Part shown: positions 18,975-27,285 of the stretch, piece by piece | How the letters are laid out: every line of letters starts with the position of its first letter | Numbering within the stretch: position 1 is the first letter of the stretch | Assembly: GCF_030534315.2 (NCBI RefSeq) | Contig: NZ_CP130558.2 | Coordinates: 496,001-560,000, forward strand | Direction of reading: 5' to 3' | DNA length: 64,000 nucleotides | From: Thermoanaerobacterium sp. CMT5567-10 | Lineage (GTDB): Bacteria > Bacillota > Thermoanaerobacteria > Thermoanaerobacterales > Thermoanaerobacteraceae | Position numbers and translations under genes: made by a program | The notes under the pieces: generated by a model | Databases searched by the model: none | What the model saw: the letters and a program-made list of their open reading frames with translations, nothing else | What the model was told of the DNA's origin: nothing

Positions 18975-21900
18975 TTAATCAATCTCCGGACTTTTTAATG
19001 ATTGCACCATATCGACTTTTTTAAGCTGGAAGTGCACTACAATACTTACAAGAATAGAAAATCCAATTGTGATAAGTGCAGAATACAAGAAGCTCATCGG
19101 TTCAATATTGCGCCCAAACATGAGAATCTCTACTTCTACCGTCGTCATAAGATATCTGTGAAGGAAAATTCCCATCACAAATCCCAGTAAAATTCCGATG
19201 ACAGTAAGTATGAAACTTTCTCTCATTACGTACATAGAAACTTCATCATCGTAAAATCCCAGCACTTTCATAGTAGCAAGTTCTCTTATTCTCTCTGTTA
19301 TATTTATATTAGTCAGATTATAAAGGACCACAAAAGCAAGTGTTCCTGCAGATACAATCAAAACCAGCACAACCGACAGCAAGTTATTTACAACGTCTTG
19401 AAGTGTCTTTTTAACAGATGATATAAAATTAACGGTCATTACCGCCGGCGATTTCAATATTCTTTGAGACAGCTTATCTTCTATTGAATTTGAACTGCTA
19501 GTAATCTTCGACAATATCTCATTTGATGCTATTTTCTTATCAAATAGCTTTTCGTACAAAGAAGAACTCATATAAATATAATGCTGCAAATAATTTTCTG
19601 CTATGCCGATCACTTTCGCTTTTGCTTTCCTGCCATCATCGGTGTTTAAGTAGATATAATCGCCACTCCTCACTCCAAGCATATTTGCAAGCTTTTCAGT
19701 TATGACAACTCCATCGTCTGTCAATGATATTTTATCACCAGTAGTTCTGCTCCTCAGGACTATAAAATCTTTAAATTTTTCCTTATCACCTGTAACGACT
19801 AGAAATGCGCTTTTTTTAACTTTACCTTTTGTAACATCTACGCTGGATTGATTAAGCATGATGCTTTCTTTTATATCTTTGTCATTATTAATAGTTGCAG
19901 AAAGCTCTTTTATGTCCTTTGAAGAAGCATCACTCTTAAAAGTCGTAACCATCTGATATTTAAAAATCTCGTTAAATTGTTTATCCACAATGATATTTAT
20001 GGAATCTCTAATTCCAAAACCAGTAAGCAGCAGTGCAGTACAACCGCCTATGCCAATTACAGTCATGAAAAATCTTTTCTTATACCTAAATATGTTTCTA
20101 GCAGTTACCTTCTGCATAAAATCAAGTCGTGACCAAATAAAATTTACTTTTTCCAGCAAAACTCTCTTCCCTGCCATAGGTGATTTCAGTCTCATCAATG
20201 AAGCAGGAGTCTCTCTCAAGTCGCTAAGGCACACCAAAACAGTTACGGCTGTAGTAGATATCAATGCAGCAACAATTCCCACAACTGCATAATAGATATT
20301 AAATTCTGTTATGACCGGAGGCAATGTGTACATCATGCTGTACGCATTAAATATTATTCTTGGCAGTATATTAAAGCCTAAGATAAGTCCTGCAAGACCA
20401 CCCAAGATTGTTGCAACTGATGAATATATTAAAAATTTCGACATTATGGCAAACTTGCCGTATCCTAATGCTTTCAATATGCCCATCTGTGTACGCTGCT
20501 CTTCTACCATCCTAGTCATCGATGTTAAGCTTACCAGTGCTGCAACAAGGAAGAATATGGTCGGAAATACATTTCCAAGCGCCTTTATTCTATCTGCTTC
20601 ATCTCCATACTCTACATAGCCTATATTTGATTTTCTATCTAAAACATACCAGCTAGGCTTTTTTAAACCCTTAAGTTTCTCTTTAGAAGATGCTATTTTT
20701 TCTTTAGCATCACTTATCTGCTTGTCAAATTCAACTTTGTTGTCCTGATACTTCTTCTCATTATCGCTTAATTCTTTTAAAGCATTATTTAATTGTTCCC
20801 TTGCACTGTCAAGCTGTCTTTGACCATCGATCTTAGCTTTATTAAGTGCGGCTTCTTGTTTTGCTATATTATCCTTTGACGCAGCTAATTGCGCTTTGGC
20901 ACTTTCAAGCTGTGACCTCTTTTCATTTAACTGCGCCATATTCTCATCTAATGCCTGTTTGTTTGCATTAAGTGTATCTATTTGTTTTGATACACTGGCG
21001 ATTTGTGCATTTAATTCATCTACCTTTGGTTTTAGCTGATCTTTTAAAGATGGATTATTGTTTATCTCAGAATTCAATTGATTTAGCGAGCTATTAAGTT
21101 CATCGTATGTCGAATTTAATTTCTTTATGTTTTCATCATAATTTAATTCTTTTTCTTTTGCCTGAATCTCAGCTTCTGCATTATTTAAATCTATTTCATT
21201 CTGTGATATACTCGCCTGTGTCTCTGCGATCTGCCTTTTTCCATCATCAATTTTTTTCTGATTTAAAGCCATTTGCTCATTAAAACTGGCTTGTTTTTTA
21301 TCTAGTTCTATTTTTGAATTGGAAAGCATAGCACTTGTTTCATCCAGCTTTGCTCTAGCATCAGCCAATTCCTTGTTGTACTTAGCTTCTTTGTCTTCAA
21401 GCTCTTTCTTAGCGTCGTCTATTTCCTTCTGGGCTTTATTTTTAATTTCTTCATATCTAATTTCGCTTCTTGTTTCTCCTAATTTTGTTAAATCATCTTT
21501 TACTGGACGTATAAAATTATAATATTTATCAGAAAAAGTAGAAAAATTTTTTGCGCCATTTACCAGCACATCTATCTCTGTATATGCATCCATAGAAAAG
21601 TCAGATTGAGGTACCATCATAAAAGCCTGTATCTGCCCATTTCCGACATTGCTGGAACCTCTGTCTCTTGAGATGTAATAAGGCGTTTCAACAACTCCAA
21701 CTATTTTAAACTTTTTGCTTTTTATATTGTCTTGATTTTGAGAATCCAAATTTATAGTTACAGTATCATCTATAGAAAAGCCAAGATCTTTTAGAAATTT
21801 TGTCTCCACCACACACTCAGAATTGTTTTCAGGAAATCTGCCTTCTAGAAGCTTAGGTTTATTTACAAAATTTTTATCATTCTTTATTTTTGAAGGATCT

Positions 21901-22226
21901 ATACTTATGACTTTGATGACAAAGCCCTTATTGTTTTTATCTACAACTGCATCAACTGTATAAAAAGGATTGACAGCCGCAACACCCTTTACCTTGCTTA
22001 TACTTTCTGCATCGCCTTTTGTCAGCCCCATTGTTGAGATAACTTGCACATCAAAAAGATTGTAGTCATCAGCGTATTTGTCAGCGGTGAGTTTCATATC
22101 TCGGCTTGCTGCTTTTATTCCACCGAAAACTCCAACGCCCATCAAAACAATAAAGAACAAAGATAAAAATCTCTTTTTTGTATTGGCAATTTCTTTAAAT
22201 ATATCTTTTAATAGAGATTTTCCCAT
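18975..22226 (-). CDS. ABC transporter permease, FtsX/MacB type with coiled-coil extracellular domain
   Basis: A 1083-residue membrane protein. It has an N-terminal helix (about 17-38), an extracytoplasmic MacB-like domain, and a long charged coiled coil rich in Glu/Lys/Gln/Ala (about 250-530). A first three-helix FtsX block (about 555-690), a second extracytoplasmic domain and a final FtsX block (about 960-1075) follow. Such large double-FtsX permeases act as mechanotransmission or export ABC systems (lipids, peptides, drugs). The ATG directly abuts the ATPase stop (TAAATG), so the two are coupled. The substrate is unknown. Likely controlled by the TetR gene upstream. Confidence 0.87.
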   Translation of the reverse strand: MGKSLLKDIFKEIANTKKRFLSLFFIVLMGVGVFGGIKAASRDMKLTADKYADDYNLFDVQVISTMGLTKGDAESISKVKGVAAVNPFYTVDAVVDKNNKGFVIKVISIDPSKIKNDKNFVNKPKLLEGRFPENNSECVVETKFLKDLGFSIDDTVTINLDSQNQDNIKSKKFKIVGVVETPYYISRDRGSSNVGNGQIQAFMMVPQSDFSMDAYTEIDVLVNGAKNFSTFSDKYYNFIRPVKDDLTKLGETRSEIRYEEIKNKAQKEIDDAKKELEDKEAKYNKELADARAKLDETSAMLSNSKIELDKKQASFNEQMALNQKKIDDGKRQIAETQASISQNEIDLNNAEAEIQAKEKELNYDENIKKLNSTYDELNSSLNQLNSEINNNPSLKDQLKPKVDELNAQIASVSKQIDTLNANKQALDENMAQLNEKRSQLESAKAQLAASKDNIAKQEAALNKAKIDGQRQLDSAREQLNNALKELSDNEKKYQDNKVEFDKQISDAKEKIASSKEKLKGLKKPSWYVLDRKSNIGYVEYGDEADRIKALGNVFPTIFFLVAALVSLTSMTRMVEEQRTQMGILKALGYGKFAIMSKFLIYSSVATILGGLAGLILGFNILPRIIFNAYSMMYTLPPVITEFNIYYAVVGIVAALISTTAVTVLVCLSDLRETPASLMRLKSPMAGKRVLLEKVNFIWSRLDFMQKVTARNIFRYKKRFFMTVIGIGGCTALLLTGFGIRDSINIIVDKQFNEIFKYQMVTTFKSDASSKDIKELSATINNDKDIKESIMLNQSSVDVTKGKVKKSAFLVVTGDKEKFKDFIVLRSRTTGDKISLTDDGVVITEKLANMLGVRSGDYIYLNTDDGRKAKAKVIGIAENYLQHYIYMSSSLYEKLFDKKIASNEILSKITSSSNSIEDKLSQRILKSPAVMTVNFISSVKKTLQDVVNNLLSVVLVLIVSAGTLAFVVLYNLTNINITERIRELATMKVLGFYDDEVSMYVMRESFILTVIGILLGFVMGIFLHRYLMTTVEVEILMFGRNIEPMSFLYSALITIGFSILVSIVVHFQLKKVDMVQSLKSPEID

Positions 22227-22931
22227 TTACCATTCTATCCTTTCTATAGGGACTGGAGAATCGTTGACAACTATATTTTCAACACTGCCATTTTTAAGGC
22301 TTATAACCTTATCTGCCATTGGAGTTATAGCCTTATTATGGGTTATTATTATGACTGTCATTCCTAATCTCCTGCACGTCTCGTGCAGTAACTTTAAAAT
22401 TGCCCTTCCAGTCTTATAATCTAGAGCCCCTGTTGGTTCATCACATAATAACAATTTAGGATTCTTTGCCAGTGCTCTGGCTATGGCGACTCTCTGCTGT
22501 TCGCCACCTGACAATTGCGAAGGAAAATTGTTAATCCTTTCAGAAAGCCCTACATCTTTAAGCACCTCTACGGGGTCCATAGGATTATCACAGATATCCG
22601 TTGCTAGTTCTACATTTTCCAAAGCCGTAAGGTTTGGAACAAGATTATAAAACTGAAATACAAACCCTATATCTTTTCTACGATATGTTGTCAGTTGTCT
22701 TTGGTTGTATTTGCTGATCTCATTTCCATCCACAATTATTTGGCCTTCATCGCAGGTATCCATTCCACCAAGCATATTTAAAATTGTCGTCTTGCCAGCA
22801 CCGCTTTCACCTACTATTACGGTAAACTCACCTTTTTCTATATTGAAGCTTACCCCTGAAACTGCAGTAATAGTGATTTCACCCATTTTATATCTTTTAG
22901 AAATATTCTTTACTTCTACAAAGCTTCCCAT
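22227..22931 (-). CDS. ABC transporter ATP-binding protein (MacB/LolD type)
   Basis: A 234-residue nucleotide-binding subunit for the adjacent FtsX-type permease. Motifs are Walker [10 protein letters not shown] (about 38-46), Q-loop [21 protein letters not shown], signature [15 protein letters not shown], Walker [13 protein letters not shown] and an H-loop histidine in ITHN. The [12 protein letters not shown] stretch and the short length are typical of the MacB/LolD/FtsE group. A 16-base palindrome, a candidate repressor site, lies 29 bases upstream of the start. Confidence 0.92.
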   Translation of the reverse strand: MGSFVEVKNISKRYKMGEITITAVSGVSFNIEKGEFTVIVGESGAGKTTILNMLGGMDTCDEGQIIVDGNEISKYNQRQLTTYRRKDIGFVFQFYNLVPNLTALENVELATDICDNPMDPVEVLKDVGLSERINNFPSQLSGGEQQRVAIARALAKNPKLLLCDEPTGALDYKTGRAILKLLHETCRRLGMTVIIITHNKAITPMADKVISLKNGSVENIVVNDSPVPIERIEW

Positions 22932-22960
22932 CTATATCTATCTCCATTTATAAAGTGTAA

Positions 22961-22976
22961 TTAAACAATTGTTTAA
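22961..22976. promoter_or_regulatory. Palindromic operator candidate for the TetR regulator
   Basis: TTAAACAATTGTTTAA is a perfect 16-base palindrome in the leader between the TetR gene and the ABC ATPase gene. Size, symmetry and position fit a TetR-family binding site. No second copy was seen upstream of the TetR gene. Confidence 0.55.
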
Positions 22977-23085
22977 AATATTTGTTTTAAGTTTAGCATA
23001 TTAAAGTCAATGAGTCAACATAATCGACATAATAATCTTTTAATTATCTTATGCTAAAAGACAAGAAAAATCACAGAATGTTTAT

Positions 23086-23691
23086 TTATTTTAAAATGCT
23101 GTCTATCAAAAGCCTTATGTACTGCCTTAGTTCCTCCGGATCTCCTAAATTCAAAATGCTTTTTTTATCGCCATATATGCTTACAACGACATGGTTTATA
23201 ACGGTACCTAAAATACCTGAAAAAAGTTGTAGATATTTAAAATTTAAGATTCTATTATCTTCTATTTTTGTTATATCCTTTATTATATCCTCTATCATTT
23301 CACGTATTTCATCATTAAAATATATCTTTTTTATCATTACCGGATTATAGCTCTTGTCGTCATTTGTTAATTTAACTATGATGGCAATCAATGCAGGGTA
23401 TTTATACATGTACTCTATCAAATTTAAAGCCCATTTAAAAAGTTTGTCTTTAGATTTTAGATTGTCATCCCTTAAAATATCATATCCAGTTTTTAGAAGT
23501 TTCTCGGCATAGTAATTTTCCACTTCCTTTAGCAAATTATTTTTATTTCCAAAGTAATAGTTTATGGATGCTACATTCACACCTGCCTTTTCAGTAATTT
23601 CCCTAATAGTAGCCTCGCCTTTCATCCCTACTATATCAATTGTTGCATTAAGTATCTTTTCTTTTGTCTCTAATGATTCACTATTCATCAA
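23086..23691 (-). CDS. TetR/AcrR family transcriptional regulator
   Basis: A 201-residue repressor. The N-terminal helix-turn-helix (about 10-55) reads TKEKILNATIDIVGMKGEATIREITEKAGVNVASINYYFGNKNNLLKEV, with the characteristic NYYFGNK ending. The C-terminal ligand/dimer domain is helical and variable. It lies 154 bases upstream of the ABC transporter genes in the same direction and probably regulates them, responding to a transported compound. The ATG at 23691 lies one codon before a second ATG. Confidence 0.88.
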   Translation of the reverse strand: MMNSESLETKEKILNATIDIVGMKGEATIREITEKAGVNVASINYYFGNKNNLLKEVENYYAEKLLKTGYDILRDDNLKSKDKLFKWALNLIEYMYKYPALIAIIVKLTNDDKSYNPVMIKKIYFNDEIREMIEDIIKDITKIEDNRILNFKYLQLFSGILGTVINHVVVSIYGDKKSILNLGDPEELRQYIRLLIDSILK

Positions 23692-23845
23692 TCTTCACTC
23701 TTTCTTTTAGATCTAAAATTATAGTACCATAATGCAAAATTGTCTTCAATAATATATAAAACACAATAGAATCTGTATAATGCTAAAAACTATTTTAAAT
23801 CTAAGTATTTTTAAATAACCATTGATAAATGAATGCATTAATATA

Positions 23846-23859
23846 CACATAAACATGTG
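23846..23859. promoter_or_regulatory. Small inverted repeat upstream of the antitoxin gene
   Basis: CACAT-AAAC-ATGTG lies about 30 bases before the antitoxin start and next to a possible -10 box (TATATT, 23861-23866). Ribbon-helix-helix antitoxins usually bind such short repeats over their own promoter. The call is tentative. Confidence 0.3.
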
Positions 23860-23888
23860 CTATATTAAATTACGTGGAGGTGATATCA

Positions 23889-24134
23889 TTGAACAAGACG
23901 CAAAACATTAAATTATCATTACTTAAAGATTTATTGCAGAAGATAAAGCATATAGCTATAAATAAACAAACATCTGTATCTGGTCTTCTAACTAAGACAT
24001 TAGAAGAAATAGTTAAAAAAGAGAATTTGTATGAAAAAGCAAGATTGCACCATATTGACATATTAGAAAATAACATTGATCTAGGCACAGAAGGTAAAAC
24101 AACATGGAATAGAGAGGATTTATATGAAAGATAA
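23889..24134 (+). CDS. Ribbon-helix-helix-type antitoxin of a VapBC-like pair
   Basis: Small protein of about 81 residues. The N-terminal part NIKLSLLKDLLQKIKHIAINKQTSVSGLLTKTLEEIV has the strand-helix-helix look of a CopG/Arc-type DNA-binding domain. The C-terminal tail, LENNIDLGTEGKTTWNREDLYER, would be the toxin-binding part. The start is TTG 23889, placed five bases after GGAGGTGA; an upstream GTG at 23874 overlaps that site. The toxin start overlaps its last codons, the classic antitoxin-first arrangement. The antitoxin is intact but its toxin is broken, so it is probably an orphan remnant. Confidence 0.7.
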   Translation: MNKTQNIKLSLLKDLLQKIKHIAINKQTSVSGLLTKTLEEIVKKENLYEKARLHHIDILENNIDLGTEGKTTWNREDLYER

Positions 24135-24431
24135 TATTGGTTTGCAATTTGTTGATATGAATATTTGGGTCTGTGCCCACGACATATCTGCCGGCAGAAA
24201 ACATGAAATTGCTAAAAAATTATTAAAAGATTTGTGGAATACGAGAAATGGCTGTCTGAGCACTCAAATTCAGTTTTATGAGAAACTATTACAAAAAAGG
24301 TGAAAAGGCCATTATCTTCTTCGCAAGCGTCACAAATTATCTCAGATCTCGGACTTTGGAAACTAGATATACCGAATGTCGAGGATATACTTGATGCGAT
24401 CCAAATAAGTCAGTTCAATATAAGGATTTAA
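24124..24431 (+). pseudogene. Broken PIN-domain (VapC-like) toxin gene
   Basis: The ATG at 24124 overlaps the antitoxin end. The first frame reads MKDNIGLQFVDMNIWVCAHD (PIN-like first strand with Asp) and continues to a TGA at 24301-24303. PIN-like sequence resumes in another frame from about 24294 (KKVKRPLSSSQASQIISDLGLW, then IPNVEDILDAIQISQ) and stops matching at about 24413, before the catalytic C-terminal FWDAMI segment expected in this family. So there is a frameshift near 24265-24295 plus a C-terminal deletion. The toxin should be inactive. Assignment to PIN is from recollection of the family pattern. Confidence 0.65.
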
Positions 24432-24596
24432 TTTAATCTCATCATAAACTTTCTTTTTATTTGACGTGCAAAAATACAACTTTCCATCTTTCTCAAGCAT
24501 AAATTGAAATGGGCGAACCTTAGGCTTGCTGTCACGTCATATCGACGCAAGGCATAAAACAGGATTTGCTTTTAAAAAGCTAATTACTTCCTCCAT
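24417..24596 (-). pseudogene. Broken pyridoxamine 5'-phosphate oxidase-like flavoprotein gene
   Basis: On the minus strand, ATG 24596 (after AGGAGTG) begins MEEVISFLKANPVLCLASI and then meets TGA. In the same frame it continues RDSKPKVRPFQFMLEKDGKLYFCTSNKKKVYDEIKLNPYIEL, a clear match to the N-terminal half of small PPOX-type flavin-binding proteins. The rest of the domain is missing and the sequence runs straight into the PIN pseudogene at about 24413. It has an in-frame stop and a C-terminal truncation, and is therefore non-functional. Confidence 0.65.
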
Positions 24597-24786
24597 ATTT
24601 AACACTCCTTTGAAGTTATTAAATTAATTTTTACATATATAATAGTTCAATTAGTATATTTTTTCAAGTAAACAGTTTTAAATGTATTGATTATCTTTAC
24701 CATAACACTAAACATCTATTGACAAATTAGAAAAAATTGTATAGTATTGATTTTACAAATTAATTTCAAAAGGAGAGAATTTACTA
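24432..24786. other. 355-bp stretch without an intact gene
   Basis: This stretch holds most of the PPOX-like pseudogene on the minus strand (to 24596), an AT-rich spacer, and the SDR promoter. No other coding signal was seen. Confidence 0.6.
24719..24747 (+). promoter_or_regulatory. Strong vegetative promoter for the SDR gene
   Basis: TTGACA (24719-24724), 17-base spacer, TAGTAT (24742-24747), 39 bases before the start codon. Confidence 0.75.
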
Positions 24787-25554
24787 ATGACTTTTCAAGA
24801 TAAAGTTGTATTGATTACAGGAGCTGCTGGTGGAATAGGCAAAGAAACTGCTAAATCATTTGCTGCAGAGGGAGCTAAATTAGCTTTAGTTGATTTAAAC
24901 ATGGATGCTCTCGAAAAAGCAGCACAAGATCTGAATTTACAAAAAGAAAATTACCTTCTAATATGTGCAGATGTAAGCAAAGAAGAGCAAGTTCAACAAT
25001 ATGTAAAAAAAGCAAAAGATCATTTTGGAAAGATTGATGTGTTTTTTAACAATGCAGGTGTAGAAGGAAAAGTTGCACCAATAACAGATTATCCTTCGGA
25101 TTCACTTGATTTAATCATTGATGTAAACATAAAAGGTGTCTTTTACGGATTAAAATACGTGTTGCGTGTCATGAAAGAGCAACGATTCGGCTCAATTATA
25201 AATACGTCTTCTATTGCAGGTTTAAAGGGTATGCCTAATACAAGTGCTTATAATGCATCAAAAGCTGCCGTCATAGCTCTCACAAAAACAGCTGCAGTAG
25301 AATATGCAGGTCTTGGAATACGCGTCAATGCTGTATGCCCTGCATTAGTTAATACACGCATGATGAGATCTTTAGAGAAAGAATTTAATCCAGAAGATTC
25401 ACAAGCTGCTAAAGAATTTTTAACTAAATCAGTTCCTCTAGGTCGCTATAGTGAGCCTAAAGATGTATCTGAAGCAGTATTATTTTTAGCTTCAGAAAAA
25501 GCTTCTTTCATCACAGGAATTGCTTTAGAAGTAGTAGGCGGGATGACTGCATAA
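24787..25554 (+). CDS. Short-chain dehydrogenase/reductase (classical SDR)
   Basis: A 255-residue NAD(P)-dependent oxidoreductase. It has the Rossmann motif TGAAGGIG (11-18), Asp36 after the second strand (suggesting NAD preference), NNAG (88-91), and the catalytic set Ser142, Tyr155 and Lys159 (SAYNASK). A C-terminal VGGMTA ending is typical of the family. The substrate cannot be inferred; relatives are often annotated as glucose dehydrogenase or 3-oxoacyl-ACP reductase. AAAGGAGAGAA precedes the ATG. It is a single-gene unit with its own promoter and terminator. Confidence 0.9.
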   Translation: MTFQDKVVLITGAAGGIGKETAKSFAAEGAKLALVDLNMDALEKAAQDLNLQKENYLLICADVSKEEQVQQYVKKAKDHFGKIDVFFNNAGVEGKVAPITDYPSDSLDLIIDVNIKGVFYGLKYVLRVMKEQRFGSIINTSSIAGLKGMPNTSAYNASKAAVIALTKTAAVEYAGLGIRVNAVCPALVNTRMMRSLEKEFNPEDSQAAKEFLTKSVPLGRYSEPKDVSEAVLFLASEKASFITGIALEVVGGMTA

Positions 25555-25600
25555 ATAATACTCAAAAATTCAAAATAAAAAAATAAAAAAAAGATGCTAT

Positions 25601-25634
25601 AAAAAGATACTCAAATCTGAGTATCTTTTTATAT
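25601..25634. terminator. Bidirectional terminator after the SDR gene
   Basis: AAAAAGATACTCA (25601-25613) pairs with TGAGTATCTTTTT (25618-25630). T-rich on both sides, between two convergent genes. Confidence 0.8.
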
Positions 25635-25644
25635 ATTATTAAAT

Positions 25645-26313
25645 CTAATCCTGTTCATCATATACACTGTTTACAACTGTGTTGTCTGTATTATCTGTAT
25701 CATTAGAGCCATAGACTTCCTGTGAAACTGTCTCATCTGTTTGTCCATAGACATCTTGCGATACAGTGCTGTTTTGCGTATTGTCATCTTCAATGTCTAT
25801 GTTTCCTGTATTGTTATCGTAATTTATTTTTACTCCTAAGCTTTCGGCGATAAACCTTAACGGAACAAATGTCCTATTGCTAATTTCCATTGCCGGCATA
25901 CTTAGAGTTACTTCGGTACCATCTACGTATACTTTTGAGTTATTTAAGTCAAATACAATAGTTTTGTCTCCCTTTGTTATTGTAACAGTATTTGATGCAG
26001 CATCCCAATTTACGTTTGCACCTAGACTCTCAACTACAGCCCGCACCGGAATTAATGTTGTACCGCTTTTAATGACCGGAGGGACATCAAATTTAATTTC
26101 TTTGCCATTCGCCTTCATCTTTCCGGCAAACTTTGTATACTTTACCTCAGTAACTCTATCCTCTGATTCAATCTGTCCGTTTTCGTTTCTTTGGCTAACT
26201 ACCTTAACTGACTTTGTAGTCTTTCGATTATTTTCTCTTGGCTTTGCTATTACAAGCGATATCGAACTGATAACAAGTACAATTGAAAGTGCAAAAGCCA
26301 CTATCTTCTTCAC
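25645..26313 (-). CDS. Secreted protein with copper amine oxidase N-terminal-type (stalk) domain
   Basis: The 222-residue protein starts with a signal peptide (1-23, ending SLVIAK). Residues about 65-175 form a Cu_amine_oxidN1 fold: ANGKEIKFDVPPVIKSGTTLIPVRAVVESLGANVNWD, then VPLRFIAESLGVKINYD. This domain is common in surface proteins of Clostridia and does not imply amine oxidase activity. The C-terminal tail is Asp/Asn/Thr-rich and repeats VSQDVYG/VSQEVYG and a similar VNSVYD. It may bind cell wall or polymer; the function is unknown. It is probably monocistronic between two terminators. Confidence 0.8.
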   Translation of the reverse strand: MKKIVAFALSIVLVISSISLVIAKPRENNRKTTKSVKVVSQRNENGQIESEDRVTEVKYTKFAGKMKANGKEIKFDVPPVIKSGTTLIPVRAVVESLGANVNWDAASNTVTITKGDKTIVFDLNNSKVYVDGTEVTLSMPAMEISNRTFVPLRFIAESLGVKINYDNNTGNIDIEDDNTQNSTVSQDVYGQTDETVSQEVYGSNDTDNTDNTVVNSVYDEQD

Positions 26314-26363
26314 GCTATCACCTCCTCAATGTTATATATCGACTAAAACGTATTTTTCTTTAT

Positions 26364-26416
26364 AAAAAATCATCCACTGGTTGTTTTCTTTCAACAACAC
26401 AATCGTGGATGATTTT
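26364..26416 (-). terminator. Terminator of the binding-protein/permease/deacetylase operon
   Basis: AAAATCATCCAC (26366-26377) pairs with GTGGATGATTTT (26405-26416), with an inner GTTGTT/AACAAC stem. On the minus strand TTTTTTAT follows. It lies directly after the deacetylase gene. Confidence 0.8.
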
Positions 26417-26427
26417 ATATATACTTG

Positions 26428-27228
26428 CTATTTTAGATAAATTTTCTCACCAGGTTCTATCTTTACCGGCTCATGATCTACTCCGATCCATACAGGTATT
26501 GCCGATGGATTATATACTATGCTGCGATCAACACTAAACTTTAAGCTTTTAAGTGCATTTATATAATCTTCTATTTCAATATTTGTAGCGTACCACACGG
26601 TTTCATCGAAGGATGCCATTTTGCAAAATTCTTCTATCAGATCCCAATTGCCATTTCTATCAAACTCGAAGCTATGTCCCCAAACGTAGAATAAAGGCAT
26701 CTGCTCCCATTCTTTTAGGTTCTTAAATTCCTTTAGCTTCTGTATTACATCTTGATCATGATGGCAAGTTGGATGCCATTCTAAAAAATTATTAGGTATT
26801 CTAAAGCTTTTAGTCGACCTAACAGTTCTGGAATACTCTATACCAAATGATGTAAGACTATTTAACACTATATCGTTGTAGTCCCCATATGGATATGCCA
26901 TGCCTCGTACCTGATAGCCTACAAGTGATTCAAGGTTTCTCCTATCTTCTATTATCTGATACACCAGTTCTTCTGAAGGTATCAACGTCAAATAAGGATG
27001 ATCTAGCGAATGGACTGCTACTTCATGTCCTTTATACAATTCTTTTATTTCTTCTCTAGATACATAAGGTTCTGTATCAAACTTACCTGAATTCAAATTG
27101 AATGTTCCTTTTATGCCGTATTTATTAAAAATCTCAACCAATCTTCTATCAAACACCTGTCCGTCATCATAACTCATAGTCAAGGCTTTTTTCTTTCCAT
27201 CAGGATAATAATTAAAGCTTATCTTCAC
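26428..27228 (-). CDS. Polysaccharide deacetylase family protein (CE4-like)
   Basis: A 266-residue protein without a signal peptide. The NodB-type metal motif is present as SYDDG (Asp21, Asp22) and HSLDH (His73, His77), which would bind Zn or another metal. Later motifs, AYPYGDYND and YVWGHSFEFDRNGNW, are also seen in this branch. Members remove N- or O-acetyl groups from carbohydrates. Being cytoplasmic and last in an ABC importer operon, it probably deacetylates imported oligosaccharides, possibly acetylated xylo-oligosaccharides. The substrate is inference. Confidence 0.82.
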   Translation of the reverse strand: MKISFNYYPDGKKKALTMSYDDGQVFDRRLVEIFNKYGIKGTFNLNSGKFDTEPYVSREEIKELYKGHEVAVHSLDHPYLTLIPSEELVYQIIEDRRNLESLVGYQVRGMAYPYGDYNDIVLNSLTSFGIEYSRTVRSTKSFRIPNNFLEWHPTCHHDQDVIQKLKEFKNLKEWEQMPLFYVWGHSFEFDRNGNWDLIEEFCKMASFDETVWYATNIEIEDYINALKSLKFSVDRSIVYNPSAIPVWIGVDHEPVKIEPGEKIYLK

Positions 27229-27285
27229 TTCTATTATCTCCTTTTAAAATTTTTAATGATTAAGAATAAATTACCTTTTATTATT

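Noticed and set aside
20700-21440. Repetitive coiled-coil coding region in the ABC permease, considered as a tandem repeat
   Set aside because: Heptad-like Glu/Lys/Gln/Ala-rich protein sequence explains it; no exact DNA repeat unit was seen.
25877-26365. 162-residue plus-strand frame opposite the copper-amine-oxidase-type gene
   Set aside because: Antisense shadow; the minus-strand product has a signal peptide and a recognisable domain.
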